Notes: generated by a model from the sequence alone, not told the origin. DNA of 64,000 nucleotides from Aestuariimicrobium soli (GCF_051192575.1 NZ_JBPJSQ010000006.1:372001-436000); one strand, 5' to 3'; counted from the stretch's first letter, positions 34,683 to 43,694 are shown. Numbers and translations: made by a program.

Positions 34683-35720
34683 ATGCACGTGGCGCTGGTG
34701 GGGATGGTGCTGGCGGGCGTGCTCGCCCTGAGCGCGGTGGCGAAGCTGCGCGATCGCTCCTCGACCCGATCGGCGACCCGCCTGCTGCGACTGCCCCGGC
34801 TACTGCAGGCCCCGTGGGTGGCGGTGGCACTGCCCGTCGGCGAACTCCTGCTCGCCGCGCTGCTGCTGGCCACCCCGGCCCCGCTGGTCGTGGTGCCCGC
34901 GGTGGCCGCACTCGTGCTGTTCGTCGTCTATCTGGCGGTGATCGCCCGCGCCCTGAGGTTCGACCCGCGCCCCGACTGCAGCTGCTTCGGCCGGATCGGC
35001 GACCAACGGGTGAGCGCCAAGACGCTGGTGCGCAATCTGCTGCTGGTGGCGCTGGCGGGCTGGTTCGTGGTCGACACGTGGCCTGCGGGCACATCGGTTC
35101 CCGGCGCCCTGAGTGGCTTCGGCTCGGACGACGTCGGCTGGCTGCTGGCGGCCATGCTCGCCGGTGCGGTCACGGTGCTGGTGCTGCTGCCGGCCCCGGG
35201 CTCGTCCGCACCGAGGCTCACGCCAGGGCCGGTGCCGACGGTCGAGCCCGAAGGGCCGCTGGACTACCTGCGCACTCCGTTCCCGCCGGCCACTCTGCTG
35301 ACCCACGACGGTCAGCCGCGATCGCTGGCCGACCTCACCCGCGAGGCCGCGGTGCTGCTGATCGGCATGGACTGCACCTGCGGCAGCGTGGCCGAGGTGG
35401 CCCAGCGGCTTCCCGAGTGGCGCTCACGCCTGGCACCCGTGCGGCTGGTGGTGTTCACGCCGGCCGAACCCACCCCGCTGCGGCGGGCGTTCGACCTGCC
35501 GCCCGACGACCTGCTGCTCGACCACCAGTACCACCTGTGGAACCAGTGGAACCTGGTGCGGGGCATGCCGGCCGCAGTGCTGCTCGGGGCCGACGGACTG
35601 CTGGCGGGCGGGCCCGTCACCGGACCCGCCCTGGTCACCGACTTCGTCACCGCGGTGATCGAGCAGCTGGACGAGGCTGCCGCCGACCAACCTCAGGCGA
35701 GCGACTCCACCCAGGCCTGA
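34683..35720 (+). CDS. MauE/DoxX-like membrane domain fused to a thioredoxin-like domain
   Basis: A 345-residue predicted membrane redox protein. The first 175 residues have four or five transmembrane helices of the MauE type (a family needed for disulfide formation in methylamine dehydrogenase), including PDCSCFGRIG with a C-x-C pair between helices. After a Pro-rich linker, residues 195-335 look like a thioredoxin fold (LLTHDGQPRSLADLTREAAVLLIGMDC) with the active-site-like pair Cys-Thr-Cys instead of CxxC. It could shuttle electrons across the membrane to exported proteins; the partner is unknown. The ABC genes lie convergent, overlapping its 3' end by 28 bp. Confidence 0.72.
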   Translation: MHVALVGMVLAGVLALSAVAKLRDRSSTRSATRLLRLPRLLQAPWVAVALPVGELLLAALLLATPAPLVVVPAVAALVLFVVYLAVIARALRFDPRPDCSCFGRIGDQRVSAKTLVRNLLLVALAGWFVVDTWPAGTSVPGALSGFGSDDVGWLLAAMLAGAVTVLVLLPAPGSSAPRLTPGPVPTVEPEGPLDYLRTPFPPATLLTHDGQPRSLADLTREAAVLLIGMDCTCGSVAEVAQRLPEWRSRLAPVRLVVFTPAEPTPLRRAFDLPPDDLLLDHQYHLWNQWNLVRGMPAAVLLGADGLLAGGPVTGPALVTDFVTAVIEQLDEAAADQPQASDSTQA

Positions 35721-37645
35721 TGCAGCGCGGCGTAGCGCCCGCCCGAGGTGTCCATCAACTGCTGGGGTGACCCGTCCTCGAGCACCCGGCCGTGCTCGAG
35801 CACCAGCACCCGGTCGGCGATCTCGACCGTCGACAACCGGTGGGCGATGATGATCGCCGTGCGGTCGGCCAGGATGGTCTGCAGCGCCTGCTGCACCAGC
35901 CGCTCCGACGGAATGTCGAGCGAGCTGGTGGCCTCGTCGAGAATCAGCACCGCCGGGTCGGCCAGGAACGCCCGCGCGAAGGCCACCAGCTGGCGCTGGC
36001 CGGCGGAGAGTCGTCCGCCTCGCTTCTCGACGTCGGTGTCGTAGCCCTTGGCCATCTCGGTGATGAAGCCGTGGGCGCCGACGGCCTTGGCGGCCTCGAC
36101 GATCTCTTCGCGGGTGGCCTCGGGCCGTCCGAAACCGATGTTCTCGGCGATGGTGCCGTCGAACATGAAGTTCTCCTGGGTGACCATGGTCACCCCGCGG
36201 CGCAGGTCGCGATCGGTGAGCTCGCGCAGGTCGACGCCGTCGAGCCGCACGGTGCCGGCCGACGGGTCGTAGAACCGGCTGACCAGCTTGGCGATCGTGG
36301 TCTTGCCCGCGCCAGTGGTGCCCACCAGGGCGAGCGTCTGACCGGCCGGCACGTGCAGGTCGAGGTCGGGAATCACGGGCACGCCGTCGACGTAGGAGAA
36401 ACCGACGTGGTCGAGATCGAGAGCGCCGCGGGCGTGCTCGAGCCGGGTGGGCGTGCGGGGCTCCTGCACCTCGGGCTGCTCGTCGAGCACCCCGGCCAGC
36501 TTCTCCAGCGCCGAGTTGGCCGACTGGAAGGTGTTGTAGAACTGGCTGATCTCCTGCATCGGCTCGAAGAACTGGCGCAGGTACAGCAGGAACGCCGCGA
36601 GCACACCAACGGTCATGTCGCCGTGCATCACGAAGTAGCCGCCCACCAGCAGCACGACACCGATGGCCACGTTGCCGATCAGCCGGATGCCCGGCATGAA
36701 GATGGCGACGTTGCGGAAGGCGTCGGTGTTGACCTTGCGGTAGCGATCGGCCAGCTGGGTGAACAGCTGCTGGTTGCGGGGCTCGCGGCGGTAGGCCTGC
36801 ACGGCCTTGATGCCGGTCATCGACTCGACGAACTGCACGATCGTCATGGCCGACGCCTCGCGGACGAACCGGTAGGTGCGCCGGCTCGCCACCGAGAACC
36901 AGCGGACGAGGATGGCCACGAAGAGCACGCTGGTGAGGCAGATCAGGCCGAGCTTCCAGTCGAGCACCAGCAGCATGATCGAGACGCCGATCATGGTGAG
37001 CACCGCGGTCACGAGGCCGTCGAAGCCGCCGGCCAGCAGTTCGGCGATGGCATCCATGTCGGAGGTCATGCGGCTGACGGCTCGTCCCGACGTGTACTTG
37101 TCGTGGAAGCCGACGTCGAGCTTCTGGAAGTGGCGGAAGACGCGTCGCCGCAGCTCGAGCAGCATGTTCTGTCCGAAGCGACCCGACAGGCGCAGGAAGA
37201 CGATGCGGCTGACGGCCTGCAGCAGCACGGCCACGCCCATGGCGACCAGCACCTCGATCAGCACGGTGGCCGAGCCGGCGTGCATCAGCGGCGGCACCCC
37301 GCGGTCGATGCCGCGGCTGACCAGCCACGGCGACGACAGCCGGGCCACGTTCTCGATGAGCACGGCGGCCACCAGCAGCGGCACGAACTTCACGTAGGGA
37401 CGCAGCAGGTCCCACAGCAGGGCCCGGGCCGATTCCTGGATCTTCAGCGACCGCTTGGTGGGCGCGTCGCGGGGGTCGTCGGCGGCCTCGTCCATCACCC
37501 CACGCCAGTCGAGGTCGGGTTGCTGGTCGAGTTCCTGCGACGGGTCGAGCCCGCGGTCGCGACCGTCGGTGAGGTCGCGGCGGTCGTCCTTGCGGATGGG
37601 CGCATTCTTGCCGGTTGAGGGAGTAGGTCGGGTGGTCTGGGTCAT
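35693..37645 (-). CDS. ABC exporter half-transporter with consensus catalytic site (heterodimer subunit 2)
   Basis: A 650-residue type IV ABC exporter half: six transmembrane helices (about 80-380) then a nucleotide-binding domain with Walker A GTTGAGKTT, signature LSAGQ and Walker B VLILDEATSSLD with catalytic Glu. The signature is non-standard (LSAGQ for LSGGQ) while the Glu is intact, the mirror image of its partner encoded just upstream. A charged 65-residue N-terminal extension is cytoplasmic. Its ATG overlaps the partner stop (TGATG). Likely a drug or lipid exporter; substrate unknown. Confidence 0.92.
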   Translation of the reverse strand: MTQTTRPTPSTGKNAPIRKDDRRDLTDGRDRGLDPSQELDQQPDLDWRGVMDEAADDPRDAPTKRSLKIQESARALLWDLLRPYVKFVPLLVAAVLIENVARLSSPWLVSRGIDRGVPPLMHAGSATVLIEVLVAMGVAVLLQAVSRIVFLRLSGRFGQNMLLELRRRVFRHFQKLDVGFHDKYTSGRAVSRMTSDMDAIAELLAGGFDGLVTAVLTMIGVSIMLLVLDWKLGLICLTSVLFVAILVRWFSVASRRTYRFVREASAMTIVQFVESMTGIKAVQAYRREPRNQQLFTQLADRYRKVNTDAFRNVAIFMPGIRLIGNVAIGVVLLVGGYFVMHGDMTVGVLAAFLLYLRQFFEPMQEISQFYNTFQSANSALEKLAGVLDEQPEVQEPRTPTRLEHARGALDLDHVGFSYVDGVPVIPDLDLHVPAGQTLALVGTTGAGKTTIAKLVSRFYDPSAGTVRLDGVDLRELTDRDLRRGVTMVTQENFMFDGTIAENIGFGRPEATREEIVEAAKAVGAHGFITEMAKGYDTDVEKRGGRLSAGQRQLVAFARAFLADPAVLILDEATSSLDIPSERLVQQALQTILADRTAIIIAHRLSTVEIADRVLVLEHGRVLEDGSPQQLMDTSGGRYAALHQAWVESLA

Positions 37646-39585
37646 CGGACGACCTCGGGTTCGGGCTGGGTGCGTTCGTACTCGTCGAGACGGCTCTCGG
37701 CGTCGAACTCGGCCGACAGCAGCTCCCGGTACTCGGGAGTGGTGGCCAAGAGTTCGGCGTGGGTGCCGACGTGGGTGATGGTGCCGTGCTGCAGCAGCGC
37801 GACGCGGTCGGCCAGCAGCACCGTCGAGGCCCGGTGGGCGACCACGATGCCCGTGACACCCACGAGCACGCGCTTGAGCGCCTCCTCGACCAGCGCCTCG
37901 GTGTGGATGTCGAGGGCCGACAGGGTGTCGTCGAGCACCAGCACCTTGGGGCGCACGAGCACGGCGCGAGCCAGGGCCAGGCGCTGGCGCTGCCCGCCCG
38001 ACAGGCTCATGCCCTGCTCGCCGATGCGGGTGTCGAGCCCCCACGGCAGGTCGTGGACGAACCCGGCCTGGGCGACGCCGATGGCCTCGGCGATCTCGTC
38101 GTCGGTGGCCTCGGGACGACCCAAGGTCAGGTTCTCGCGCACCGACATCGAGAACAGCGTCGGGTCTTCGAAGGCGGTCGCGACCAGGCTGCGCAGGTTG
38201 CTCAGCTCGAGGTCGCGCAGGTCGTGGCCGTCGAGCAGGATGCGCCCGGCGGTGACGTCGGCCAGGCGGGGCACGAGCGCCGTCAGCGTCGACTTGCCCG
38301 ATCCGGTGCCGCCCACCAGGGCGATGGTCTCGCCGGGGTGGATGTGCAGGTCCAGGTCATGCAGCACGTCGGTGTCGGCGTCGGGGAACCGGTAGCTCAC
38401 GTTCTCGAACGTGAGCTGCCCCTGCGGCTGGGCCACGGTGTCCGGGCCGTCCGAGATGGTCTCGGGGGCGTCGAAGACCTCGCAGATGCGGTCGGCGGCG
38501 GTCATCGCGTCCTGGGTCATCGACAGCAGGAAACCGAGGGCGGCGATCGGCCAGATCAGCGACAACATCAAGGTGATGAAGGCCACCAGGGTGCCCAGGG
38601 TCAGGTGCCCGCCGGCGGCGGCCATCGCACCGATGCCGAGCACGATGATCAGGGTGATGGTGGGCACCACCTCGAGGAAGGTCCAGAACCGCGAGGTGTT
38701 GTCGACGCGCTTGAGGTTCGTCTCGAGCAGCGCGCGGGCACGCTGGTCGAAGCGGCGGTAGACGTGACCGGTGCGCCCGAAGGCCTTGATGACGCGCAAG
38801 CCCTGGATCGACTCCTCGACGGAGCTGGCGACGTCACCGGTCTGGTCCTGGATCTTGCGGGAGAGCTTGGTGTAGACCCGCTCGTTCATCAGACACAGCC
38901 ACACGATGGGGATCACCGAGATCAGCACGACGGTGCCCATCGGCCAGTACATGCGCAGCAGCAACACCGTGACCACCGCGATCTGCACCACGTTCACGAT
39001 CAGGAAGGTGAACCCGAAGCTCATGAACCGGCGCACGGTCGACAGGTCGCTCATCATGCGGCTGAGCAGCTGGCCCGACTGCCACCGGGAGTGGAAGCTC
39101 ATCGGCAGGCGCTGCAGCTTGGCGTAGAAGTCCAGGCGCACCCCCGTCTCCATCGAGAGAGTGGTGGCGCCGGTGACCCAGCGTCGTCCGAGCTGCATGA
39201 GGGCCTCGATCACGCCGACGAACAGCGCAATCGTGCCGAGCACCCACAGGCCGGTGCGGTCGCCGCTGGCGATGGGTCCGTCGATCATGCGCCGCGTGAT
39301 CAGCGGGGTGACGACGGTGAGCAGCACGGTGGCGACGGCGAGCGCGATCATCGCCCAGAAGCGGAAGGAGTACGGGCCGATGTAGGAGCGCATGCGCCAC
39401 AGGGACGACAGCCCCCGGATCGGCTTGGGCCAGGCCTTCTCGCTGCGGGGAGCGAGGAAGGCCGGTCGGGTCAGGGCGTTGGCGTAGTGGCGGCGGATGT
39501 GCGGGGCCACGGCGGGAAGATCGGCACCCGTGGAGGTGTCGGAGTCGGTCGGCTGGTTCGGTCGGACAGATGTGGAAGAACTCAC
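37642..39585 (-). CDS. ABC exporter half-transporter with degenerate catalytic site (heterodimer subunit 1)
   Basis: A 647-residue half-transporter, six transmembrane helices and a nucleotide-binding domain with Walker A GGTGSGKST, standard signature LSGGQRQR, and Walker B VLVLDDTLSALD in which Asp replaces the catalytic Glu. With the LSAGQ signature of the partner this gives one consensus and one degenerate ATP site, as in BmrCD or TM287/288 heterodimers. GTG at 39585 is the first plausible start after sequence of non-coding character; extension to an ATG at 39738 would read through a TAGGGT promoter box (39689-39694). Confidence 0.9.
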   Translation of the reverse strand: MSSSTSVRPNQPTDSDTSTGADLPAVAPHIRRHYANALTRPAFLAPRSEKAWPKPIRGLSSLWRMRSYIGPYSFRFWAMIALAVATVLLTVVTPLITRRMIDGPIASGDRTGLWVLGTIALFVGVIEALMQLGRRWVTGATTLSMETGVRLDFYAKLQRLPMSFHSRWQSGQLLSRMMSDLSTVRRFMSFGFTFLIVNVVQIAVVTVLLLRMYWPMGTVVLISVIPIVWLCLMNERVYTKLSRKIQDQTGDVASSVEESIQGLRVIKAFGRTGHVYRRFDQRARALLETNLKRVDNTSRFWTFLEVVPTITLIIVLGIGAMAAAGGHLTLGTLVAFITLMLSLIWPIAALGFLLSMTQDAMTAADRICEVFDAPETISDGPDTVAQPQGQLTFENVSYRFPDADTDVLHDLDLHIHPGETIALVGGTGSGKSTLTALVPRLADVTAGRILLDGHDLRDLELSNLRSLVATAFEDPTLFSMSVRENLTLGRPEATDDEIAEAIGVAQAGFVHDLPWGLDTRIGEQGMSLSGGQRQRLALARAVLVRPKVLVLDDTLSALDIHTEALVEEALKRVLVGVTGIVVAHRASTVLLADRVALLQHGTITHVGTHAELLATTPEYRELLSAEFDAESRLDEYERTQPEPEVVR

Positions 39586-39843
39586 AGCGGTGGCTACGTC
39601 TCTGGTGTGCGTGGCGGCAGGGAGGAGGGTGGCGGACGCGGATCGTGCAACGTCGTAAATCCGGGGCAGGTCGGCGGGCGCACCTCCAACCCTAGGCAGG
39701 TCTCGGGGGGATGTCCATTGCTTAACCCACGTAACCATCTGTCGGAACTGAACGTTCGCTCAGCGCGGACGAGCGCCGACGCCCGGCACCCACGCGGGTG
39801 CCAGCGGCGCGGCGTTCCGGGGTGTCTGGTATAGCTGGGACGC

Positions 39844-40839
39844 TCAGGTGAGGGTCGCCACCATGACCGCCTTGGCGGTGTGCATGCGATTCTCGGCCTG
39901 GTCGAAGGCCACCGTGGCCTCGGACTCGAAGACCTCGTTCGAGACCTCGACCCCGTCGAGCCCGTACTGCTGGTGGATCTGCTCCCCGATCGTGGTCAAC
40001 CGGTCGTGGTAGGCGGGCAGGCAGTGCATGAACTTCGCCTGCGGGTTGCCCGTGGCGGCCATCAGCTCGGCATTGACCTGGTAGGGCAACAAAACCTCGA
40101 TGCGCTCGGCCCACTTCTCCTTGGGCTCGCCCATCGAGACCCACACGTCGGTGTAGACGAAGTCGACACCCGTGACCCCGTCCGCCACGGAATCGGTGAC
40201 GGTGACTCGTCCGCCGTTGGCCTCGGCCAGCTCACGGGCCTTCGCGACGATCTCGGGCGAGTTCTGCAGCGAGGTCGGCGCGACCATGCGCACGTCCATG
40301 CCCATCATGGCGCCCGAGATGAGCAGGGAGTTGCCCACGTTGTTGCGGGCGTCGCCGACGTAGGCATAGCTGATCTGGTCGAGCGGCTTGTCGGAGTGCT
40401 CGAGCATGGTGAGCTGGTCGGCCAGCATCTGGGTGGGGTGCCACTCGTCGGTGAGGCCGTTCCAGACCGGCACCCCGGCATACCGGGCCAGCTGCTCGAC
40501 GGTGCCCTGCCCGTTGCCGCGGTACTCGATGCCGTCGAACATGCGGCCGAGCACGCGGGCGGTGTCGGCCACCGACTCCTTGTGGCCGATCTGCGAGCCG
40601 GCCGGGTCGAGGTAGGTGACGTGGGCCCCCTGGTCGTGGGCGGCCACCTCGAAGGCGCAGCGGGTGCGGGTCGAGGTCTTCTCGAAGATCATGGCGAAGT
40701 TGAGCCCCTCGAGCCGGCGCTGCTCGCGGCGCTCCTTCTTGGCCGCCTTCAGGTCACGGCTCAGCTCCACGAGGGCGCGCCACTCGTCCGGGGTGAAGTC
40801 GAGTTCCTTGAGGAAGTGTCGGCCGGTCAGGTTCGTCAT
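39844..40839 (-). CDS. argF: Ornithine carbamoyltransferase
   Basis: Makes citrulline from ornithine and carbamoyl phosphate (331 residues). The carbamoyl-phosphate loop is STRTRCAFEVAA at about 56-67, the ornithine-binding block is HCLPAYHD in the C-terminal half, and DEWHPTQMLADQLTM is intact. Length and text resemble the ArgF/ArcB group of about 334 residues found in E. coli; with no other arginine gene beside it, an anabolic or catabolic role cannot be decided. TAGCGT six bases before the ATG suggests a leaderless mRNA. Confidence 0.95.
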   Translation of the reverse strand: MTNLTGRHFLKELDFTPDEWRALVELSRDLKAAKKERREQRRLEGLNFAMIFEKTSTRTRCAFEVAAHDQGAHVTYLDPAGSQIGHKESVADTARVLGRMFDGIEYRGNGQGTVEQLARYAGVPVWNGLTDEWHPTQMLADQLTMLEHSDKPLDQISYAYVGDARNNVGNSLLISGAMMGMDVRMVAPTSLQNSPEIVAKARELAEANGGRVTVTDSVADGVTGVDFVYTDVWVSMGEPKEKWAERIEVLLPYQVNAELMAATGNPQAKFMHCLPAYHDRLTTIGEQIHQQYGLDGVEVSNEVFESEATVAFDQAENRMHTAKAVMVATLT

Positions 40840-40845
40840 GCGGTC

Positions 40846-40851
40846 ACGCTA
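40846..40851 (-). promoter_or_regulatory. -10 box (TAGCGT) of argF
   Basis: Minus-strand TAGCGT, six bases before the argF ATG at 40839. Confidence 0.55.
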
Positions 40852-40929
40852 CCGGGGTGGGCGTCGGGCGCCGCGGCTGGCCTCCCATTCGGACGACTCA
40901 CACTGACGGCTTCCCCGGGGTTCCGGACG

Positions 40930-40957
40930 GTGACATGCGGTGACATGTGGGTGAACT
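40930..40957. promoter_or_regulatory. Three GTGA direct repeats, candidate Pho-box-like site
   Basis: GTGACAT at 40930, GTGACAT at 40940 and GTGAACT at 40951, 10 and 11 bases apart, upstream of the nucleotidase remnant and between it and argF. Same type of array as at 31545. Confidence 0.4.
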
Positions 40958-41035
40958 TCGCCCCGTCCCACCCCGGGCGTCACCGTGGGGGCATAGCGTC
41001 GACGAGGTTCGTCGCCGTCGGCGGGGCCGCTGCCC

Positions 41036-41425
41036 TCGTCCGAGGTCACCAACGCGGTCACCCCCGAGGCACCCGCCGGCACGCCCGACTACAACGACGA
41101 CGTGATGGGTGGGCTCGACCAGCCGCTGACCTACGACATCGACCTGTCGGTGCCGGCCGGCGGGCGGGTTCGCAACCTGGCCCACGGCGGCGCGCCGGTG
41201 AGTGACGACCAGACGTTCGTGATCGCCATCAACAACTACCGGCAGACCGGCGGCGGCAACTTCCCGGGGGTCACCACCGCGCCGGTGGTCTACAACCGGC
41301 AGGACGAGATCAGGCAGCTGATCATCGACTGGGTCACCTCGCACGGCGTGATCGACCCCAGCGAGTTCCACGCCGTCGACTGGCGACTGGTGTTCGGCGC
41401 GACGCCGGTGCAGGTGACCGCCTGA
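41036..41425 (+). pseudogene. 3' remnant of a second 5'-nucleotidase/cyclic phosphodiesterase gene
   Basis: An open frame of about 130 codons encodes the end of a 5'-nucleotidase C-terminal domain: LTYDIDLSVPAGGRVRNL, then FVIAINNYRQTGGGNFPGV and a final EFHAVDWRLVFGA. The metallophosphoesterase domain and signal peptide are missing and no start codon with a ribosome site is present; the frame opens directly into promoter-like sequence. A stretch in another frame (40994-41034) reads like a signal peptide core (FVAVGGAAALV). The parsimonious reading is an internal deletion that joined the 5' end to the last fifth of the gene. Confidence 0.8.
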
Positions 41426-41429
41426 GACC

Positions 41430-41471
41430 GGCTGATCCCCAGGCCGCGTCGGGCTGATCCCCAGACCGCGT
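41430..41471. repeat. Two 20-bp direct repeats at 22-bp spacing
   Basis: GGCTGATCCCCAGRCCGCGT at 41430 and 41452, directly behind the nucleotidase remnant and overlapping the left arm of the palindrome at 41465. Confidence 0.85.
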
Positions 41472-41540
41472 TTGCCTCTCGAGCGTGCGTTTGCCCTTGT
41501 TGGAACGGGGGCAAAGGCACGTTCGCAGGGCAAACGCGGT
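41465..41540. repeat. 76-bp imperfect palindrome
   Basis: Bases 41465-41496 pair with 41509-41540 (about 27 of 32 positions), with a short loop. It lies between the nucleotidase remnant and the fumC stop and could stop transcription from both sides. Confidence 0.8.
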
Positions 41541-41577
41541 GGGGTGCCCGGTGACCGGTGCCCGATTCCCAGGAGCC

Positions 41578-43005
41578 TCAGTTGGGGTGCGTCATGTCGA
41601 GGGGGACGACCCACTGGTCGAACTCCTCGGCGGTGACGTGACCCGACGCCAGCGCGGCCTCCTTCAGGGAGGTGCCCTCCTTGTGGGCCTTCTTCGCGAT
41701 GGCGGCCGCATTGTCGTAGCCGATGTGGCGGTTGAGGGCGGTCACCTGCATCAGGTTCGAGGCCAAGTTCGCGTCGATCCGCTCGCGGTTCGGCTCGATG
41801 CCGGCGGCGCAGTGCTCGGTGAACGCGGCGAACGAATCGCCCAGCAGTCGGATCGACTCGAGCACCGCGTGGGCCATCACCGGCTTGTAGACGTTGAGCT
41901 GGAAGTTGCCCTGGCTACCGGCGAAGCCCACCGTCGCGTCGTTGCCGAACACCCGGGTGGCGACCATGGTGAGCGCCTCGCACTGGGTGGGGTTCACCTT
42001 GCCCGGCATGATCGAGCTGCCCGGCTCGTTCTCGGGAATGGTGATCTCGCCGATGCCGTTGCGGGGGCCCGACGCCAGCCAGCGCACGTCGTTGGCGATC
42101 TTCATGGCGGCCATGGCGAGCACCCGCAGCGCACCCGAGGCGTTCACCAGGGCGTCGTGCGCCGACAGCGAGGCGAACAGGTTGGACGCCTGCCGGAACT
42201 CGTGCCCGGTCAGGTCCGAGATGTGGCGGGCGGTGGTGGCACCGAACTGCGGGTGAGCGTTCAGGCCCGTGCCGACGGCGGTGCCGCCGATGGCCAGATC
42301 GGCCAGCCCCAACTCGGCGTGGCGCACCTGCTCGAGGGCGAAGTCGAGCTGGGCCACCCAGCCACCGATCTCCTGCCCCAGGGTGATGGGGGTGGCGTCC
42401 TGCAGGTGGGTGCGTCCGACCTTGACCAGGTCGGTGAACTGGGCGGCCTTGTCGGCGAGCACGTCGCGCAGCTCCTGGGCCTGGTCGTAGAGCTTCTCGT
42501 GCAACTCGAGCACGATCGCGATGTGCATCGCGGTCGGGAAGGTGTCGTTGCTCGACTGACCGCGGTTGACGTGGTCGTTGGGGTGCACGGGCTTCTTCGA
42601 CCCCAGCTCGCCCCCGAGGATCTCGATGGCCCGGTTCGAGATCACCTCGTTGGAGTTCATGTTCGACTGGGTGCCGCTGCCGGTCTGGAAGACGACCAGC
42701 GGGAAGTGGTCGTCGAGGTCACCGTTCATCACCTCGGTGGCGGCCTGCTCGAGGGCGGCGATCTGGGTCTCGTCCAGGGCCTGGAGCTGGCCGAGCTCGG
42801 CGTTGGCCTTGGCCGCGGCCAGCTTGAGCACGCCGAGGGAACGGATCATCGTCCGGCCCCACACGAAGGTGTCGCGCCCGATCGGGAAGTTGCCGATGCT
42901 GCGCTGGGTCTGGGCGCCCCAGTAGCGGTCGGCGGCAACCTCGATGGTGCCCATGGAATCGGATTCGTGGCGGAGCCCGGCGTCGGTGGTGGCCTGTTCA
43001 GTCAT
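41578..43005 (-). CDS. fumC: Fumarase, class II
   Basis: TCA-cycle enzyme hydrating fumarate to malate, 475 residues. The superfamily signature GSSIMPGKVNPTQCEAL is present with its catalytic Ser loop, along with YWGAQTQRSIGNFPIG at the N-terminus, VFQTGSGTQSNMN, and THLQDATPITLGQE. Class II is oxygen-stable and iron-free. TAGGCT six bases upstream of the ATG predicts a leaderless transcript. An unrelated membrane protein gene ends 17 bp upstream on the same strand and reads toward it. Confidence 0.96.
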   Translation of the reverse strand: MTEQATTDAGLRHESDSMGTIEVAADRYWGAQTQRSIGNFPIGRDTFVWGRTMIRSLGVLKLAAAKANAELGQLQALDETQIAALEQAATEVMNGDLDDHFPLVVFQTGSGTQSNMNSNEVISNRAIEILGGELGSKKPVHPNDHVNRGQSSNDTFPTAMHIAIVLELHEKLYDQAQELRDVLADKAAQFTDLVKVGRTHLQDATPITLGQEIGGWVAQLDFALEQVRHAELGLADLAIGGTAVGTGLNAHPQFGATTARHISDLTGHEFRQASNLFASLSAHDALVNASGALRVLAMAAMKIANDVRWLASGPRNGIGEITIPENEPGSSIMPGKVNPTQCEALTMVATRVFGNDATVGFAGSQGNFQLNVYKPVMAHAVLESIRLLGDSFAAFTEHCAAGIEPNRERIDANLASNLMQVTALNRHIGYDNAAAIAKKAHKEGTSLKEAALASGHVTAEEFDQWVVPLDMTHPN

Positions 43006-43011
43006 GGGGCC

Positions 43012-43017
43012 AGCCTA
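43012..43017 (-). promoter_or_regulatory. -10 box (TAGGCT) of fumC
   Basis: Minus-strand TAGGCT six bases before the fumC ATG, the same hexamer and spacing as serS. Confidence 0.55.
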
Positions 43018-43022
43018 GGCAA

Positions 43023-43694
43023 TCAGCCCACCACGAACGACCCGGTGGTGGCCCAAACCACCACGTCGACCGCCAGCGCCGCCCCGCACACGAGCACCAG
43101 CACGGTGGTGACGGCTCCGAGCACCGGCCCCCACCGGCGCCAGAGACGGCGCAGACGCCCGGCGGCGCGCTCGCCGGCGCCGACCACCACGGCCAGCGTC
43201 AGCACGATCAGGGGCGACTGCGCGATCACCCACCAGACCACGGCCATGCCGACGGCCGACCCCTCCCCCAGACGATGGACGAGCGCGACCAGCCCCCAGA
43301 ACGCCGGGTCGAGCAACACCGTCAGCCCGTAGGCGGCTCCGGCCAGGCCCAGACCGACGGCGCGTCGTCCGCTGAGGGTGCCCTCACGGCGGGACGAACG
43401 GCCGCGCAGCCTGACCAGCCCCCATGCCACCAGGCCGACGGCGGCGATGCCCTCGACGACCCCCCAGACGATCCGGGGCACGTGGGGCAGCCCCTCGGGC
43501 AGCAGGGTGCGGGCCAGGGCATCGACCACCACCGCGCAGCCGAGGATCACGGCCGAGGCGGCCGCGGTGAACGCCGCGACCGCGCGGCGGGACGCTCCGC
43601 CAGCGATCACGGCGAGCAGGGCCAGGGCGCCGAAGGGGTCGAAGCCTGCCACGGCCAGTGCGACCAGCGCACCGACCAGCTGCCAGCTGATCAT
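43023..43694 (-). CDS. Six-helix membrane protein of unknown function
   Basis: A 223-residue, very hydrophobic protein with about six transmembrane segments arranged as three, a basic loop (RLRGRSSRREGTLSGRR around residue 95-110), then three. The DPFGALALLAV and LLDPAFWGLVAL repeats in the two halves suggest an internal duplication, reminiscent of LysE/GAP-type small exporters, but I cannot assign a family. It is downstream of the small monooxygenase gene by 25 bp and upstream of fumC. Confidence 0.65.
   Translation of the reverse strand: MISWQLVGALVALAVAGFDPFGALALLAVIAGGASRRAVAAFTAAASAVILGCAVVVDALARTLLPEGLPHVPRIVWGVVEGIAAVGLVAWGLVRLRGRSSRREGTLSGRRAVGLGLAGAAYGLTVLLDPAFWGLVALVHRLGEGSAVGMAVVWWVIAQSPLIVLTLAVVVGAGERAAGRLRRLWRRWGPVLGAVTTVLVLVCGAALAVDVVVWATTGSFVVG

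Noticed and set aside
39586..39738. N-terminal 51-residue extension of the ABC subunit
   Set aside because: The added codons have non-coding composition and would include a TAGGGT promoter-like box; the GTG at 39585 gives a normal length.
37759..39834. Long plus-strand open frame opposite the ABC subunit
   Set aside because: His/Gln/Arg-rich nonsense composition typical of a reverse-strand shadow.
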